This document shows positions 7,263-16,253 of a stretch of DNA of 64,000 bases, in pieces; positions within the stretch are counted from its first letter, which is position 1; each line of letters opens with the position of its first letter. The stretch is from Thermoleophilia bacterium (GTDB lineage Bacteria > Actinomycetota > Thermoleophilia > Solirubrobacterales > 70-9). The stretch lies in NCBI GenBank assembly GCA_016650125.1, contig JAENWT010000001.1, positions 124,001-188,000 on the forward strand. Direction: 5' to 3'. The translations under genes were made by a program, and so were the position numbers. The notes under the pieces are model-generated. The model made no database searches and was not told the DNA's origin. It worked only from the letters and a program-made list of their open reading frames with translations.

Positions 7263-9674
7263 CTACCGTTCCAGCGGTGGCGCGCCCGATTCTTCCTCGG
7301 CGTCGACCTCCCATGACTGGATGATCGGCAGCTTCCACATGACGCTGGCGAAAAGCAGTCCGAGCGCGGCGGCGAGCATCGCGATGAACCAGCCGTCTGC
7401 GCCCAGCATCGTCATGTCGAAGAATTCGCGCACCGGCGTCACCGCGAGGATCCCCGCAAAGAGCGCGCCCAGCCCCGCGACCATCGCCAGCATGTAGCTC
7501 TGGATCGCGATGTGGTCGCGGCCGGGTCCGCGCTCGAGCAGCAGCACGAAGCAGAGTCCGAGCACGATCAGTGTCGTGGTCGCCGCCGTGCGGCCTTCTT
7601 CCAGGGTGCCGCCGAAGACGACGTCGACCAGGAAGAAGGAGAGGATCGATCCGAGCGCGGTCGCCAGGCCGGCCGGAACGGCGAACGCTCCCAGGGAGCG
7701 CAGGAGCCGGCCGCGGTAGAGCGGGCCGTCGGAGGGTGCGAGCGCCAGCACGAAGGAGGGGATGCCGATGGTCAGGAAAGCGGCCAGGGTGAGGTGGCGC
7801 GGCAGGAACGGGAAAGCGAAGCCCGGCACCGAGACCAGCAGGATCAGGGCCGCGGCGTAGACGGACTTGGTCAGGTAGAGGCGGCCCAGCCGGTGGATGT
7901 TGCGGGCGATGCGGCGGCCTTCGGCCACGGCTTCGGGCAGCCGGGAGAACTCGTCCTCGAGCAGGACCACGTCGGCCACGCTCTTGGTCACCTGGCTGCC
8001 GGACCCCATTGCCACGGCCATGCGGGCGCTCTTCAGGGCGGGCACGTCGTTCACCCCGTCGCCGATCATCGCCGTGTAACAACCGGCATCGGACAGCGCC
8101 GTCACCAAGGCCTTTTTCTGATCGGGCTTGATCCGGCAGAAGATCGTGTTGTCCTTCGCCACCGCGGTGAGTTCTTCCGGATCCTCCGGCAGGTTGCTGC
8201 CTTCGACGACGCCGGCGTCGTCAGGGATGCCGACCGCCCGCGCGACGGCGGTCACGGTGGCCCGGGCGTCGCCGGAGATCAGCTTGAGGACGACGTCCTC
8301 GCTGCGCATCAGTTCGAGCGTCTCTGAGACGCCAGGTCGCAGGTTTTCTTCGAGGATCACCAGGGCGACCGGCTCGAGACCGGCCGGCAGGCCGTCACGG
8401 CCGTGCTCGGGCAGGGGAGTGGTGGTTTGGCTCAGGGCGACGACGCGCCGGCCGGACTCGGTCTCGACCCGCAGGCGCTCGGCCATCGACTCGGTCAGGG
8501 TCAGGGCGCCGGCGTCGATCATCAGGTCGGGCGCGCCGAGCACGAAGCTGACCGGGTGACCGCCGTCCTCGAAGATCAGGCCCGACCACTTCCACTCGGA
8601 GGAGAAGGTGACCTCGCCGAGGACCGGCTCGGCTTCGGCGGGGAATTCGCTGGCGACCGCTTTGAGGGTGCGGTTCTGGTCGCCGGCGCTCGCGGCGTAG
8701 CGCCCGAGAAGGCGCTGGGCGAGTTTCGTGTCGGTGACGTAGGCGGGCTCGATCCCGACCAGGGTCAGGTGGCCGTCGGTCAGGGTGCCGGTCTTGTCGA
8801 CGCAGATCGTGTCGACCGAGGCCAGTGATTCGGTCGCGCTCATCTGCTGGATCAGGGTGTCGCGCCTCGCCAGCCGGACGGCGGCTACCGCGAAGGTGAC
8901 GCTCATCAACAGGACCAGGCCTTCCGGGATCAGAGTGATCAGGCCGGCCGTGGCGGTCTGGGCGCCTTCGGTCAGCGGCACCTTCTGGACGTAGAGCGAG
9001 ACGATCAGGAGGACGGCCAGCGGGACCAGCACCTGGGTGCAGGCGATGATCACCCGGTTGACTTCGCTCTCGAGCGGCGACGGCGGATGGCGGAACGCCC
9101 TGGCCTCGCCGGCGATCTGGCCGGCGTAGCTGTCGTCCCTGACCGCGGTCACCTCGTACCGGCCCGAACCGGAGATCACGAACGCTCCCGAGAGGACTTC
9201 GTGTCCGGCTGGCTTGGCGACGCCGTCGGCCTCGCCGGTGAGCATCGATTCGTCGAGGGTCAGTCCGCGCGAGGTGAGCACGGTGCCGTCGGCGACGAGC
9301 TGGTCGCCCGGTTCGATCCTGACCGTGTCGCCGGGCACGATCTCGTCGGCAAGTAGCTCGATCTCCTGGCCGTCGCGCAGGGCGCCGGCGCGGGGAGCGA
9401 CCAGGATCGCCAGCCGGTCGAGCGTTTCCTTGGCCTTCATCTCCTGGCGGATGCCGATCCAGGAATTGATGATCGCGATCAGCCCGAAGATCGCGTCGGC
9501 GAAGAGGCCGAGCGAGAGGATCAGGACGAAGAAGACCCCGATGACCAGGTTGAAAAGGGTGAAGACGTTGCCGGCGACGATGCTCGAAGTCGACCTCGAG
9601 GAATGCGGCTCGGCCGGGCCGAGCTGCTTCAGGCGTTGCTCGGCCTCCTCACTGGAGAGACCTGTGTCCGCCAT
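7263..9674 (-). CDS. Cation-transporting P-type ATPase, CtpE-like
   Basis: A roughly 803-residue P-type ATPase that would pump cations across the cytoplasmic membrane using ATP. Key motifs are the actuator LTGEAD loop, PEGL in helix M4 (LIPEGLVLLMSVTFAVA), the phosphorylation site DKTGTLTDG and the hinge GDGVNDVPALKSARMAVAMG. About ten membrane spans are visible. There is no heavy-metal CPC motif and no N-terminal metal-binding domain. The sequence style (IVAGNVFTLFNLVIGVFFVLIL near the start, and QQMSATESLASVDTICVDKTGTLT) resembles mycobacterial CtpE, linked to calcium uptake. The ATG at 9674 was chosen; a GTG at 9698 would add eight residues, and neither has a good Shine-Dalgarno. The final 110 bp of its conserved part recur at 4401-4510. 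Confidence 0.85.
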   Translation of the reverse strand: MADTGLSSEEAEQRLKQLGPAEPHSSRSTSSIVAGNVFTLFNLVIGVFFVLILSLGLFADAIFGLIAIINSWIGIRQEMKAKETLDRLAILVAPRAGALRDGQEIELLADEIVPGDTVRIEPGDQLVADGTVLTSRGLTLDESMLTGEADGVAKPAGHEVLSGAFVISGSGRYEVTAVRDDSYAGQIAGEARAFRHPPSPLESEVNRVIIACTQVLVPLAVLLIVSLYVQKVPLTEGAQTATAGLITLIPEGLVLLMSVTFAVAAVRLARRDTLIQQMSATESLASVDTICVDKTGTLTDGHLTLVGIEPAYVTDTKLAQRLLGRYAASAGDQNRTLKAVASEFPAEAEPVLGEVTFSSEWKWSGLIFEDGGHPVSFVLGAPDLMIDAGALTLTESMAERLRVETESGRRVVALSQTTTPLPEHGRDGLPAGLEPVALVILEENLRPGVSETLELMRSEDVVLKLISGDARATVTAVARAVGIPDDAGVVEGSNLPEDPEELTAVAKDNTIFCRIKPDQKKALVTALSDAGCYTAMIGDGVNDVPALKSARMAVAMGSGSQVTKSVADVVLLEDEFSRLPEAVAEGRRIARNIHRLGRLYLTKSVYAAALILLVSVPGFAFPFLPRHLTLAAFLTIGIPSFVLALAPSDGPLYRGRLLRSLGAFAVPAGLATALGSILSFFLVDVVFGGTLEEGRTAATTTLIVLGLCFVLLLERGPGRDHIAIQSYMLAMVAGLGALFAGILAVTPVREFFDMTMLGADGWFIAMLAAALGLLFASVMWKLPIIQSWEVDAEEESGAPPLER
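7315..7424. repeat. Right copy of the 110-bp perfect direct repeat
   Basis: This is the counterpart of 4401-4510 and lies within the 3' end of the P-type ATPase gene. Recombination between the two copies would excise about 2.9 kb carrying the whole GH31 gene. Confidence 0.9.
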
Positions 9675-9750
9675 AACCTGCGTCTCGGCTTCGATCACGG
9701 GGTGATTGTGACTGGTTTCGAAGACGCCGCAATCCCGATAGGGTCCTGCA

Positions 9751-10797
9751 ATGTCGCTAAAGCTTGGTTTGTACCTTGGTTATTGGGGGATCGGTCCAAA
9801 GGGTGATGAGGCACTGGAGGCGGTGAAGTTCGCCGAAGGTGTCGGTTACGAATCGGTCTGGGTCGCTGAGTCCTATGGTTCCGACGCCGTTTCGGTCCTG
9901 GCCTGGCTGGCCGGGCAGACCGAGAAGATCAATCTCGGCGCGGCGATCATGCAGGTCCCGGCCCGCCCGCCGGCCGCCGCCGCGATGGCCGGCGTCACGA
10001 TCGACACGCTTTCGAACGGTCGCTTCATGTTTGGTTTCGGACCGTCCGGTCCGCAGGTTTCGGAGGGGTGGTACGGCGTTCCGTACTCGAAGCCCTGGGG
10101 CCGCACCAAGGAATACGTCGAAGTCGTGCGCGAGATCGTCGCCCGCGATGGCAAGGTCGACCACCAGGGCGAGCATTACCAGCTGCCGCTGCCCGACGGA
10201 CAGGGCAAGCCGCTGAAGCTCAACTTCAAGCCGCTGCGCAGCGAGATCCCGATCTTCCTCGGAGCGATCGGCCGCAAGTCGGTCGAGATCGCGGCCGAAG
10301 TCGCCGACGGCTGGATCCCGATCTTCTTCAGCGTCGACAAGTTTGAAGAGGCCTGGGGCGAGCACATTGAGACCGGTCTCAAGAAGGGCAACCGCCAGCG
10401 CTCGGACCTCGAGATCTCGCCTTCGGTTCAGGTCGCGATCGACGGGGACCTCGAGGCCGCACGGAACATGGTTCGCATGGGCCTGGTCCTCTACTTCGGC
10501 GGCATGGGCTCACGCAAGACGAACTTCTACGTCGACCTCGCCCATCGCTTCGGCTACGGCGAGATCGCCGACGAGGTCCAGGTCAAGTTCCAGGCCGGGG
10601 ACAAGGAAGGGGCATTCGCCGCCTGCAGCGACGAGGTCGTCAACGGGGTGTCGCTGATCGGCACCGAAGCCGAAGTCGCCGAGCGGCTGGCACGTTTCCG
10701 CGAGAACGGAATCGACCGCCTGATCGCGACCCCGGTTCATCCCGAGGTGGACCAGATGAAGCACACGGTCGAGCGGCTCGCCGCCCTGACTGCGTGA
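9751..10797 (+). CDS. LLM class F420-dependent oxidoreductase
   Basis: A 348-residue luciferase-like (bacterial luciferase superfamily) TIM-barrel oxidoreductase, of the group that in actinobacteria mostly uses coenzyme F420. Family landmarks are LGLYLGYWGIG at the N-terminus, YESVWVAESYGSDAVSVLAWLAGQTEKINLGAAIMQVPARPPA, and LSNGRFMFGFGPSGPQVSEGWYG around residues 91-113. The motif PIFLGAIGRKSVEIAAEVADGWIP lies further on. It is a stand-alone gene, 76 bp from the divergent ATPase start at 9674 and just upstream of the transhydrogenase operon. The substrate cannot be deduced. FMN instead of F420 is possible, since some members differ. Confidence 0.87.
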   Translation: MSLKLGLYLGYWGIGPKGDEALEAVKFAEGVGYESVWVAESYGSDAVSVLAWLAGQTEKINLGAAIMQVPARPPAAAAMAGVTIDTLSNGRFMFGFGPSGPQVSEGWYGVPYSKPWGRTKEYVEVVREIVARDGKVDHQGEHYQLPLPDGQGKPLKLNFKPLRSEIPIFLGAIGRKSVEIAAEVADGWIPIFFSVDKFEEAWGEHIETGLKKGNRQRSDLEISPSVQVAIDGDLEAARNMVRMGLVLYFGGMGSRKTNFYVDLAHRFGYGEIADEVQVKFQAGDKEGAFAACSDEVVNGVSLIGTEAEVAERLARFRENGIDRLIATPVHPEVDQMKHTVERLAALTA

Positions 10798-10844
10798 CCC
10801 GGCATGGCTGAAATGAATTGGCATAGTCTGGCGCTGTCTCCTCC

Positions 10845-11963
10845 ATGAAGATCGGCGTTCCCAAAGAAACCGCCTCCGGCGAAAAACGGGTCGCATTGGT
10901 TCCCGATGCGGTCGTTTCCCTCTTGAAGAAAGAGGGCGTCTCCGTCGTGGTCGAGTCCGGGGCCGGTGTGATCGCCGGTCATCCCGACTCGCAGTACTCC
11001 GAGGCCGGTGCCACGGTCGGATCGCTGTCTGACGTGCTTGCCGCCGACGTCGTGCTCAAGGTTGCCGTGCCGAGCGTCGAGGACATCTCCGCCTTCCGTT
11101 CCGGCCAGGTCGTGATCAGCCACATGTCCCCATGGACCGCAGCCGACACCAACAACGCGCTGGCCAAGGCCGGTGTCACCGCTTTCGCGATGGAAGCGAT
11201 ACCGCGCACCACACGCGCCCAGGCAATGGATGCCCTCTCTTCACAGGCGACCGCCGCCGGTTATGCCGCGGCCCTGATTGCCTCAACCGAGTCAGCCCGG
11301 TTCTGGGGCATGCTCACGACGGCAGCCGGAACGATCCGGCCGGCCAAGGTCCTCGTGCTCGGGGCTGGCGTTGCCGGACTCCAGGCGATCGCGACCGCCA
11401 AGCGCCTCGGCGCCATCGTCACCGGCTTCGACATCCGCCGCGCCGCCTGGGAGCAGATCGGCTCGCTCGGCGGACGCCCGCTGGAGCTCGATTTCATCCC
11501 GGACGCCGAGGACGAAGGCGGTTACGCCCGCCCGTTGACCGACGAAGAGAACGCGCAGGTCCGGCAGGCCCTGGACGAGAACGCGGCCAGGCAGGACGTG
11601 ATCATCACGACCGCCGCGATCCCCGGACGCGCCGCGCCGATCCTCATCACCAAAGAAGGCGTCAACAACATGGCGCCGGGCTCGGTCATCGTCGACCTCG
11701 CCGCCGAGACCGGTGGCAACTGCGAGCTGACCGAAGCCGGGCAGACGATCGACGTCAACGGCGTGAAGATCGTCGGACCGCTGAACCTGGCCTCAAACCT
11801 GGCCGGTCACGCCTCGCAGCTCTACGCCAAGAACCTCGAGAACCTGCTGGGCCTGATGCTCACCGAGTCCGGCGGAATCGAACTGAACTTCGAGGACGAC
11901 ATCATCGAGGCGGCCTGCATCGCCCACGAAGGTGAAATCCGCGGCGAGAGGACGGCGAAGTAA
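10845..11963 (+). CDS. pntAA: NAD(P) transhydrogenase subunit alpha, NAD(H)-binding part (PntAA)
   Basis: The 372-residue soluble dI domain of the proton-translocating transhydrogenase, which passes hydride from NADH to NADP+ driven by the proton gradient. It begins MKIGVPKETASGEKRVALVPD. It contains the RTTRAQAMDALSSQATAAGYAAALIA region and the NAD-binding Rossmann loop VLVLGAGVAGLQAIATAKRLGAIVTGFD near residues 168-195. The length fits the split three-subunit form found in alphaproteobacteria and actinobacteria. Its stop overlaps the next start by one base (TAATG), so the three pnt genes are translationally coupled. The enzyme would supply NADPH for biosynthesis and F420 chemistry. Confidence 0.95.
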   Translation: MKIGVPKETASGEKRVALVPDAVVSLLKKEGVSVVVESGAGVIAGHPDSQYSEAGATVGSLSDVLAADVVLKVAVPSVEDISAFRSGQVVISHMSPWTAADTNNALAKAGVTAFAMEAIPRTTRAQAMDALSSQATAAGYAAALIASTESARFWGMLTTAAGTIRPAKVLVLGAGVAGLQAIATAKRLGAIVTGFDIRRAAWEQIGSLGGRPLELDFIPDAEDEGGYARPLTDEENAQVRQALDENAARQDVIITTAAIPGRAAPILITKEGVNNMAPGSVIVDLAAETGGNCELTEAGQTIDVNGVKIVGPLNLASNLAGHASQLYAKNLENLLGLMLTESGGIELNFEDDIIEAACIAHEGEIRGERTAK

Positions 11964-12274
11964 TGGATCTCGTAACCGAGCTGACGATCATGGTTCTGGC
12001 GATTTTCGTCGGATTCGAGGTCATCTCGAAGGTGCCCGCGACGCTTCACACGCCCCTGATGTCCCAGACCAACGCGATCCACGGCATCGTGGTTCTCGGC
12101 GGGCTGATCGTCGTCGGTTATTCGACCAGCACCTTCTCTGATGTGATCGGCTTCATCGCCATCGTCTTCGGCACCATCAATGTCGTCGGTGGCTTCATGG
12201 TCACTGACCGCATGCTCGAGATGTTCGGCGGCAAGAAGAAGAAAAAGGCCGAGCCTGAAGAGGGGCCGAAGTAA
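11963..12274 (+). CDS. pntAB: NAD(P) transhydrogenase subunit alpha, membrane part (PntAB)
   Basis: A 103-residue membrane subunit with three or four hydrophobic spans (ELTIMVLAIFVGFEVI, HGIVVLGGLIVVGYST and VIGFIAIVFGTINVVGGFMVTDRML) and a lysine-rich tail KKKKKAEPEEG. This is the PntAB architecture, with the signature VPATLHTPLMSQTNAIHGIV. It sits between pntAA and pntB with one-base stop/start overlaps on both sides and forms half of the proton channel. Confidence 0.95.
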   Translation: MDLVTELTIMVLAIFVGFEVISKVPATLHTPLMSQTNAIHGIVVLGGLIVVGYSTSTFSDVIGFIAIVFGTINVVGGFMVTDRMLEMFGGKKKKKAEPEEGPK

Positions 12275-13773
12275 TGACCCTTGCTGCTCTCGCACCCGAC
12301 GGCGCTGCTGTCGGCCTGCTCTACATCGTCGCCTTCTCGCTCTTCATCTACGGCATCAAGCTGGGCACCCACCCGACCACCGCGCGCCGCGGTAACGGCC
12401 TGGCCGCGGTTGGCATGGCTATAGCGGTCGTAGCGACTCTCGCGCAGAGGGGCATCGGCAACTGGGGCCTGATCATCGGCGGAATCGTGCTCGGTTCACT
12501 AATCGGAGCGTTCGCTTCGAGGCGCGTGAAGATGACCGAGATGCCGCAGATGGTCGCGCTTTACAACGGCCTCGGCGGTGGCGCCATCGCCCTGATTGCC
12601 TGGTCCGAGTACCGGCACTGGCTGCACATCAACGATGGCCTTTCTGAGGGACCCGGAATCACGAAGTCGTTGTTCGAGGCTTCGCACCTTGCCGGGTTTT
12701 CAGTGGGTCAGACGCCGAATGTCCCGCTCGAAGTCCTGATCCCCACCCTGTTGGCGATGGTCGTCGGTTCAGTCTCCTTCTGGGGCTCCAACGTCGCGTT
12801 CGCGAAGCTCCAGGAACTGATCCCGAGTCAGCCGATGGGCCTGCCCGGCCAGAAGATCATCAACGGCGTCCTGCTGGCCGTCCTGGTCGCCGGCTGCGTC
12901 TACCTCGGGTTCAACAACGACCTCGGCGACCTCAGCCAGCCGGTGTTCATCCTGATGCTGGTCGTTGCGGCCTTCCTCGGCACGATGGTCGTGATGCCAA
13001 TCGGTGGGGCCGACATGCCGGTTGTCATTTCGCTCCTCAACGCCTTCACCGGCCTGTCTGCGGCCGCCGCCGGAATCGCGCTCGACAACACCGCCCTGAT
13101 CGTCGCCGGCACGCTCGTTGGCTCCTCAGGCACGATCCTCACGCTGGAGATGGCGACCGCCATGAACCGCTCGATCCCGAACATCCTGTTCGCCGGATTC
13201 GGCTCTCCAGTGACAGGGGGAGGAGGCGACCAGGAACAGCGGCCCTACCAGTCGATGGGTGCCCAGGACGCCGCCATCCAGCTGGCCTACGCCGACTCCG
13301 TGGTGATCGTTCCCGGATACGGCCTTGCGGTCGCCCAGGCCCAGCACGCCGTGCGTGAGATGGCGGACGAGCTCGAGAAGCGCGGCATCACGGTCGAGTA
13401 TGCGATTCATCCGGTGGCGGGGCGAATGCCCGGCCACATGAACGTGCTGCTCGCCGAGGCCGACGTGCCGTACGAGAAGCTGCGCGAGATGGACGACATC
13501 AACCCCGAGCTGCCGCAGACCGATGTCTGCGTGGTCATCGGCGCCAACGACGTGACCAACCCGGCCGCCAAGACCGACGAATCAAGCCCGATTTACGGAA
13601 TGCCGATCATCGAAGCGGGGGAGGCCCATCAGTGTCTCGTCCTGAAACGCTCGATGAGCCCCGGGTTCGCGGGAATCGACAACGATCTTTTCTACGAACC
13701 GAAGACGTCGATGGTCTTCGGTGACGCGAAGAAGATCGTGTCCGAGATAGTCGCCGCACTCGGCAACCTCTAG
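12274..13773 (+). CDS. pntB: NAD(P) transhydrogenase subunit beta (PntB)
   Basis: The 499-residue beta subunit has about eight or nine membrane helices (dII) in the first 300 residues. The C-terminal NADP(H)-binding dIII domain contains VIVPGYGLAVAQAQHAVREMADELEKRGITVEYAIHPVAGRMPGHMNVLLAEA. The motif GANDVTNPAAKTDESSPIYGMPI follows, then KRSMSPGFAGIDNDLF; all three are diagnostic. It is a little longer than the E. coli subunit, mostly at the N-terminus. It closes the pnt operon and is followed by a 288-bp gap containing two palindromic elements. Confidence 0.95.
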   Translation: MTLAALAPDGAAVGLLYIVAFSLFIYGIKLGTHPTTARRGNGLAAVGMAIAVVATLAQRGIGNWGLIIGGIVLGSLIGAFASRRVKMTEMPQMVALYNGLGGGAIALIAWSEYRHWLHINDGLSEGPGITKSLFEASHLAGFSVGQTPNVPLEVLIPTLLAMVVGSVSFWGSNVAFAKLQELIPSQPMGLPGQKIINGVLLAVLVAGCVYLGFNNDLGDLSQPVFILMLVVAAFLGTMVVMPIGGADMPVVISLLNAFTGLSAAAAGIALDNTALIVAGTLVGSSGTILTLEMATAMNRSIPNILFAGFGSPVTGGGGDQEQRPYQSMGAQDAAIQLAYADSVVIVPGYGLAVAQAQHAVREMADELEKRGITVEYAIHPVAGRMPGHMNVLLAEADVPYEKLREMDDINPELPQTDVCVVIGANDVTNPAAKTDESSPIYGMPIIEAGEAHQCLVLKRSMSPGFAGIDNDLFYEPKTSMVFGDAKKIVSEIVAALGNL

Positions 13774-13835
13774 TTACCTGAGGGCCGCCCGCTTACGCAC
13801 TTTGAACGGCCAGCCGTGAATGCTCGCAGTGCTGA

Positions 13836-13882
13836 AACCGATCGGGATAAGGCCGACTATTTCGGCCCTATCCCGATCGGTT
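13836..13882. repeat. Long palindrome downstream of pntB
   Basis: Two 20-bp arms (13836-13855 and 13863-13882), complementary except at one position, flank a 7-nt loop. The GGGATAAGG core and loop size recall the REP-like element that follows at 13917, but arm sequences differ. There is no T-run after the stem, so it is not a classical terminator in either direction. The rest of the 13774-14060 gap, apart from this and the next element, shows nothing I can name. Confidence 0.7.
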
Positions 13883-13916
13883 CGGAAAAGGCCGAGTATA
13901 GGAAGCCGTAGAGGTC

Positions 13917-13965
13917 GAAGCGACCTGAATCGAGGCCGCTACAAGGCCCTTATTCCGGTCACTTC
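13917..13965 (-). repeat. REP-like 49-bp palindromic element, copy 1
   Basis: Arms of 21 bp surround a 7-nt loop. Read on the minus strand, one arm ends ATAAGGGCC and the other begins GGCCTCGAT, exactly as in the copies at 25758 and 43964. The two conserved ends do not pair completely, so the internal mismatch is preserved between copies. Confidence 0.7.
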
Positions 13966-14060
13966 GGGAATAGCGAGTCCGAATTGCCCGCCCCCGCGGT
14001 AGACCGATCACTTCGGCATGCGCCTTGGCTCGTGGGGTAGCGTCCGGCCCCGTGTCCGGG

Positions 14061-14900
14061 ATGCCTTCGACAAATCAGATTCTCCTGGGCGACAACCTGG
14101 ACCTTTTACCGAAGCTTCCCGGCGAATCGTTCCAGCTGATCTACATCGACCCGCCCTTCAACACCGGGCGGGACCAGGCACGCAGGACGATTCGGACGGT
14201 TGCCGACGAGGACGGCGACCGGACCGGGTTCGAGGGACGGCGGTACCGGACCGAGTTGCTGGACAGCTCGTCCTACCGGGACAGCTTCGATGACTTCCTC
14301 GGTTTCCTCGCACCTCGCCTCGAAGAGGCCCACCGGTTGCTGACCGCGAGCGGCACGCTCTACTTCCACATCGACTACCGCGAGGCGCACTACTGCAAGC
14401 TGCTGCTCGACGAGATTTTCGGCCGCGAGGCGTTCATCAACGAGATCATCTGGGCCTACGACTACGGCGCCCGGTCGAAGAAGCGGTGGCCGGCCAAGCA
14501 CGACACGATCCTGGTCTACGTCAAGGACCCGGCGGGCTACTTCTTCAATTCGGAAGAGGTCGACCGCGAGCCGTACATGGCACCGGGACTGGTCACACCG
14601 GAGAAGGCGGCGCGCGGCAAGCTGCCGACCGACGTCTGGTGGCACACGATCGTGCCGACCAATGGGTCGGAGAAGACCGGCTACCCGAGCCAGAAGCCCT
14701 TAGGTGTAGTCCGGCGCATGGTCACTGCCTCGACCGTCCCCGGTGACTGGTGCCTCGACTTCTTCTGCGGCAGTGGCACGCTCGGCGCGGTGGCGGAGGA
14801 GCTGGACCGGAAGTATGTCCTGATCGACTCCAACCCGGAGGCGATCGAGGTCACCCGCGAGCGGCTGGGCATGCCGGGGGAAGCGGCCACGGACGACTGA
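14061..14900 (+). CDS. Site-specific DNA methyltransferase (N4-cytosine or N6-adenine, beta type)
   Basis: A 279-residue S-adenosylmethionine-dependent DNA methyltransferase. Catalytic motif IV DPPFNTG lies near residues 29-35 and comes before the AdoMet-binding motif I (LDFFCGSGTLGAVAEEL near 243), the order of beta-class enzymes. The TQKP-like segment (YPSQKPLGVVRRMV) is also present. Tight motif order and DPPF favour N4-cytosine or N6-adenine methylation. No restriction endonuclease or specificity gene lies within several kilobases, so it appears to be an orphan. The start at 14061 gives the expected MPSTNQILLGDNLDLL opening; an upstream in-frame start at 14025 adds 12 residues of unlikely sequence. 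Confidence 0.88.
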   Translation: MPSTNQILLGDNLDLLPKLPGESFQLIYIDPPFNTGRDQARRTIRTVADEDGDRTGFEGRRYRTELLDSSSYRDSFDDFLGFLAPRLEEAHRLLTASGTLYFHIDYREAHYCKLLLDEIFGREAFINEIIWAYDYGARSKKRWPAKHDTILVYVKDPAGYFFNSEEVDREPYMAPGLVTPEKAARGKLPTDVWWHTIVPTNGSEKTGYPSQKPLGVVRRMVTASTVPGDWCLDFFCGSGTLGAVAEELDRKYVLIDSNPEAIEVTRERLGMPGEAATDD

Positions 14901-14903
14901 AGG

Positions 14904-15191
14904 TCAGTCCTTTTCGTACTCGCGCCGGGTGTTGTGGCGATGGCGCCTGAGGATCGGCCCGGTGTAACCGATGATCGCCCCGATCAGGGCGGTGATCAGC
15001 AGCAGCACGATCAGCGGGGTGGACGTCGAGATGAAGAGCAGGTTGAAATCGACCTTCTGCGAATTCTGGAGGACGATCACCAGCAGGAGGACGACCGCGA
15101 CGCCGAGCGCCCACCACTTCCACTTGACTTCCCCCTTCTGGTCCTGGCCCCTCTGGGCCCGGCGGGGGTTCGGTTTGGTCGGGTCGGCCAC
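14904..15191 (-). CDS. LapA-domain (DUF1049) small membrane protein
   Basis: A 95-residue protein with a basic, charged N-terminus, two membrane helices (WWALGVAVVLLLVIVLQNS and PLIVLLLITALIGAIIGYTG) and a short basic tail RRHRHNTRREYEKD. The QNSQKVDFNLLFISTSTPL junction between the helices is the hallmark of the LapA domain, linked in proteobacteria to lipopolysaccharide assembly but widespread in actinobacteria, where its role is unclear. It converges on the DNA methyltransferase gene with only three bases between the stops. Confidence 0.8.
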   Translation of the reverse strand: MADPTKPNPRRAQRGQDQKGEVKWKWWALGVAVVLLLVIVLQNSQKVDFNLLFISTSTPLIVLLLITALIGAIIGYTGPILRRHRHNTRREYEKD

Positions 15192-15302
15192 GGCTTGACT
15201 CTATCGCCGCCGGCGACGTGACTCTCCGGCGGGCCCCGCTTCAGCCTTTCGGCGGAGTCCTGGCGCCACCTGTGACGGTCCCTTTCCTACTTTCGTTGGA
15301 CC

Positions 15303-16253
15303 ATGTTCCGGCGACTTCCGATCGAAGCCCATGGCCAGTCGACCGTCGAGTGGATCGGCCTCGTGCTGCTGGTCACGGCACTGATGGCCGGGCTCACCGT
15401 GGCCGGCGCCCGGGTGCCGGCGCTCGGTCTGGTGCATTCGATCTCGAAGCAGATGCTCTGCGCCGCATCGCTCTCCGGCTACTGCGACCGCGAACCTTCC
15501 CTCGACCTGGCCTACGGCGAGAGCGCGGCGGACCTCGTCCGGCGGAACACCCCGGATCTCTTCTACGGACGTGACCTGCTCGGCCTGCCGGTGGACTACC
15601 GCACATGCCGTTCTCCGTATTGCGCCGAGGCCGCGGCGGGCGGGGAGCTGCGGGAGTCCCTGGCTGGCGAGCCGGTCACTCTGTTCACGCGGGTGCTGGA
15701 CTGCCGCGCGCTGACGGTCCGGACTGACCCGGCAGCCGATTGCGATGGTGAACGGGCCGGCTTTCTCTACGTCCAGTACTGGGCCTACTACCCGGAAAGC
15801 GCATCGTTGCGTGGGGTGCCGGTCCTCGAAGTAGAGGGTTACCACCGCAATGACTGGGAGTCAGTGCAGGTCAGGATCGGTCCCGACGGTGAGGTCAGTC
15901 AGCGAGCCTCGTCTCATTCCGGTCACAACCACGACCGCTCGTTCGTCAACTGGGGATCGGACATCGGCTGGGGATTTCTGTCGGGGGCGGCCGAGGAGCT
16001 GGGCCTGCGCGAGCCGGGCGGATGGGGCGAGCGGACCGGGCGGTACCTGATCGCGGGCGGCAGCCACGCCGGCAACGTCGACGGCGACGACCTCGGCAAC
16101 TATCCGGGCCACACCCCGGCCCGGTACATCCACCTGGTGCCACTGGAGATAGTGCGCTCGGACCCGATCGCCCGGCCGGCGCGGTTCGATCCGATCACCC
16201 CGCCGTGGGAGAAGCGCCTCTGGCGGGATCCCGAGGAGCCGGGAACCGGTTGA
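15303..16253 (+). CDS. Secreted protein with a prepilin-like N-terminus
   Basis: A 316-residue protein whose residues 12-36 (GQSTVEWIGLVLLVTALMAGLTVAG) look like a Flp/TadE-type prepilin segment: a G before a conserved E at +5, followed by a long hydrophobic helix. The remaining ~280 residues are unlike pilins. They are rich in aromatic residues, have several cysteines, and contain a HRNDWESVQVRIGPDG...SSHSGHNHDRSFVNWGSD stretch that looks like a folded extracellular domain with metal-binding potential. I do not recognise the domain. A short prepilin peptidase is encoded at 22468-22899 and could process it. It converges on an LLM oxidoreductase gene with no gap. Confidence 0.6.
   Translation: MFRRLPIEAHGQSTVEWIGLVLLVTALMAGLTVAGARVPALGLVHSISKQMLCAASLSGYCDREPSLDLAYGESAADLVRRNTPDLFYGRDLLGLPVDYRTCRSPYCAEAAAGGELRESLAGEPVTLFTRVLDCRALTVRTDPAADCDGERAGFLYVQYWAYYPESASLRGVPVLEVEGYHRNDWESVQVRIGPDGEVSQRASSHSGHNHDRSFVNWGSDIGWGFLSGAAEELGLREPGGWGERTGRYLIAGGSHAGNVDGDDLGNYPGHTPARYIHLVPLEIVRSDPIARPARFDPITPPWEKRLWRDPEEPGTG

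Noticed and set aside
4690-8082. A single 1130-residue reading frame covering the GH31 gene and the end of the ATPase gene
   Set aside because: Its first ~280 residues are arginine-rich antisense-type sequence reading the P-type ATPase gene in the wrong frame. The signal peptide at 7233 marks the real GH31 start.
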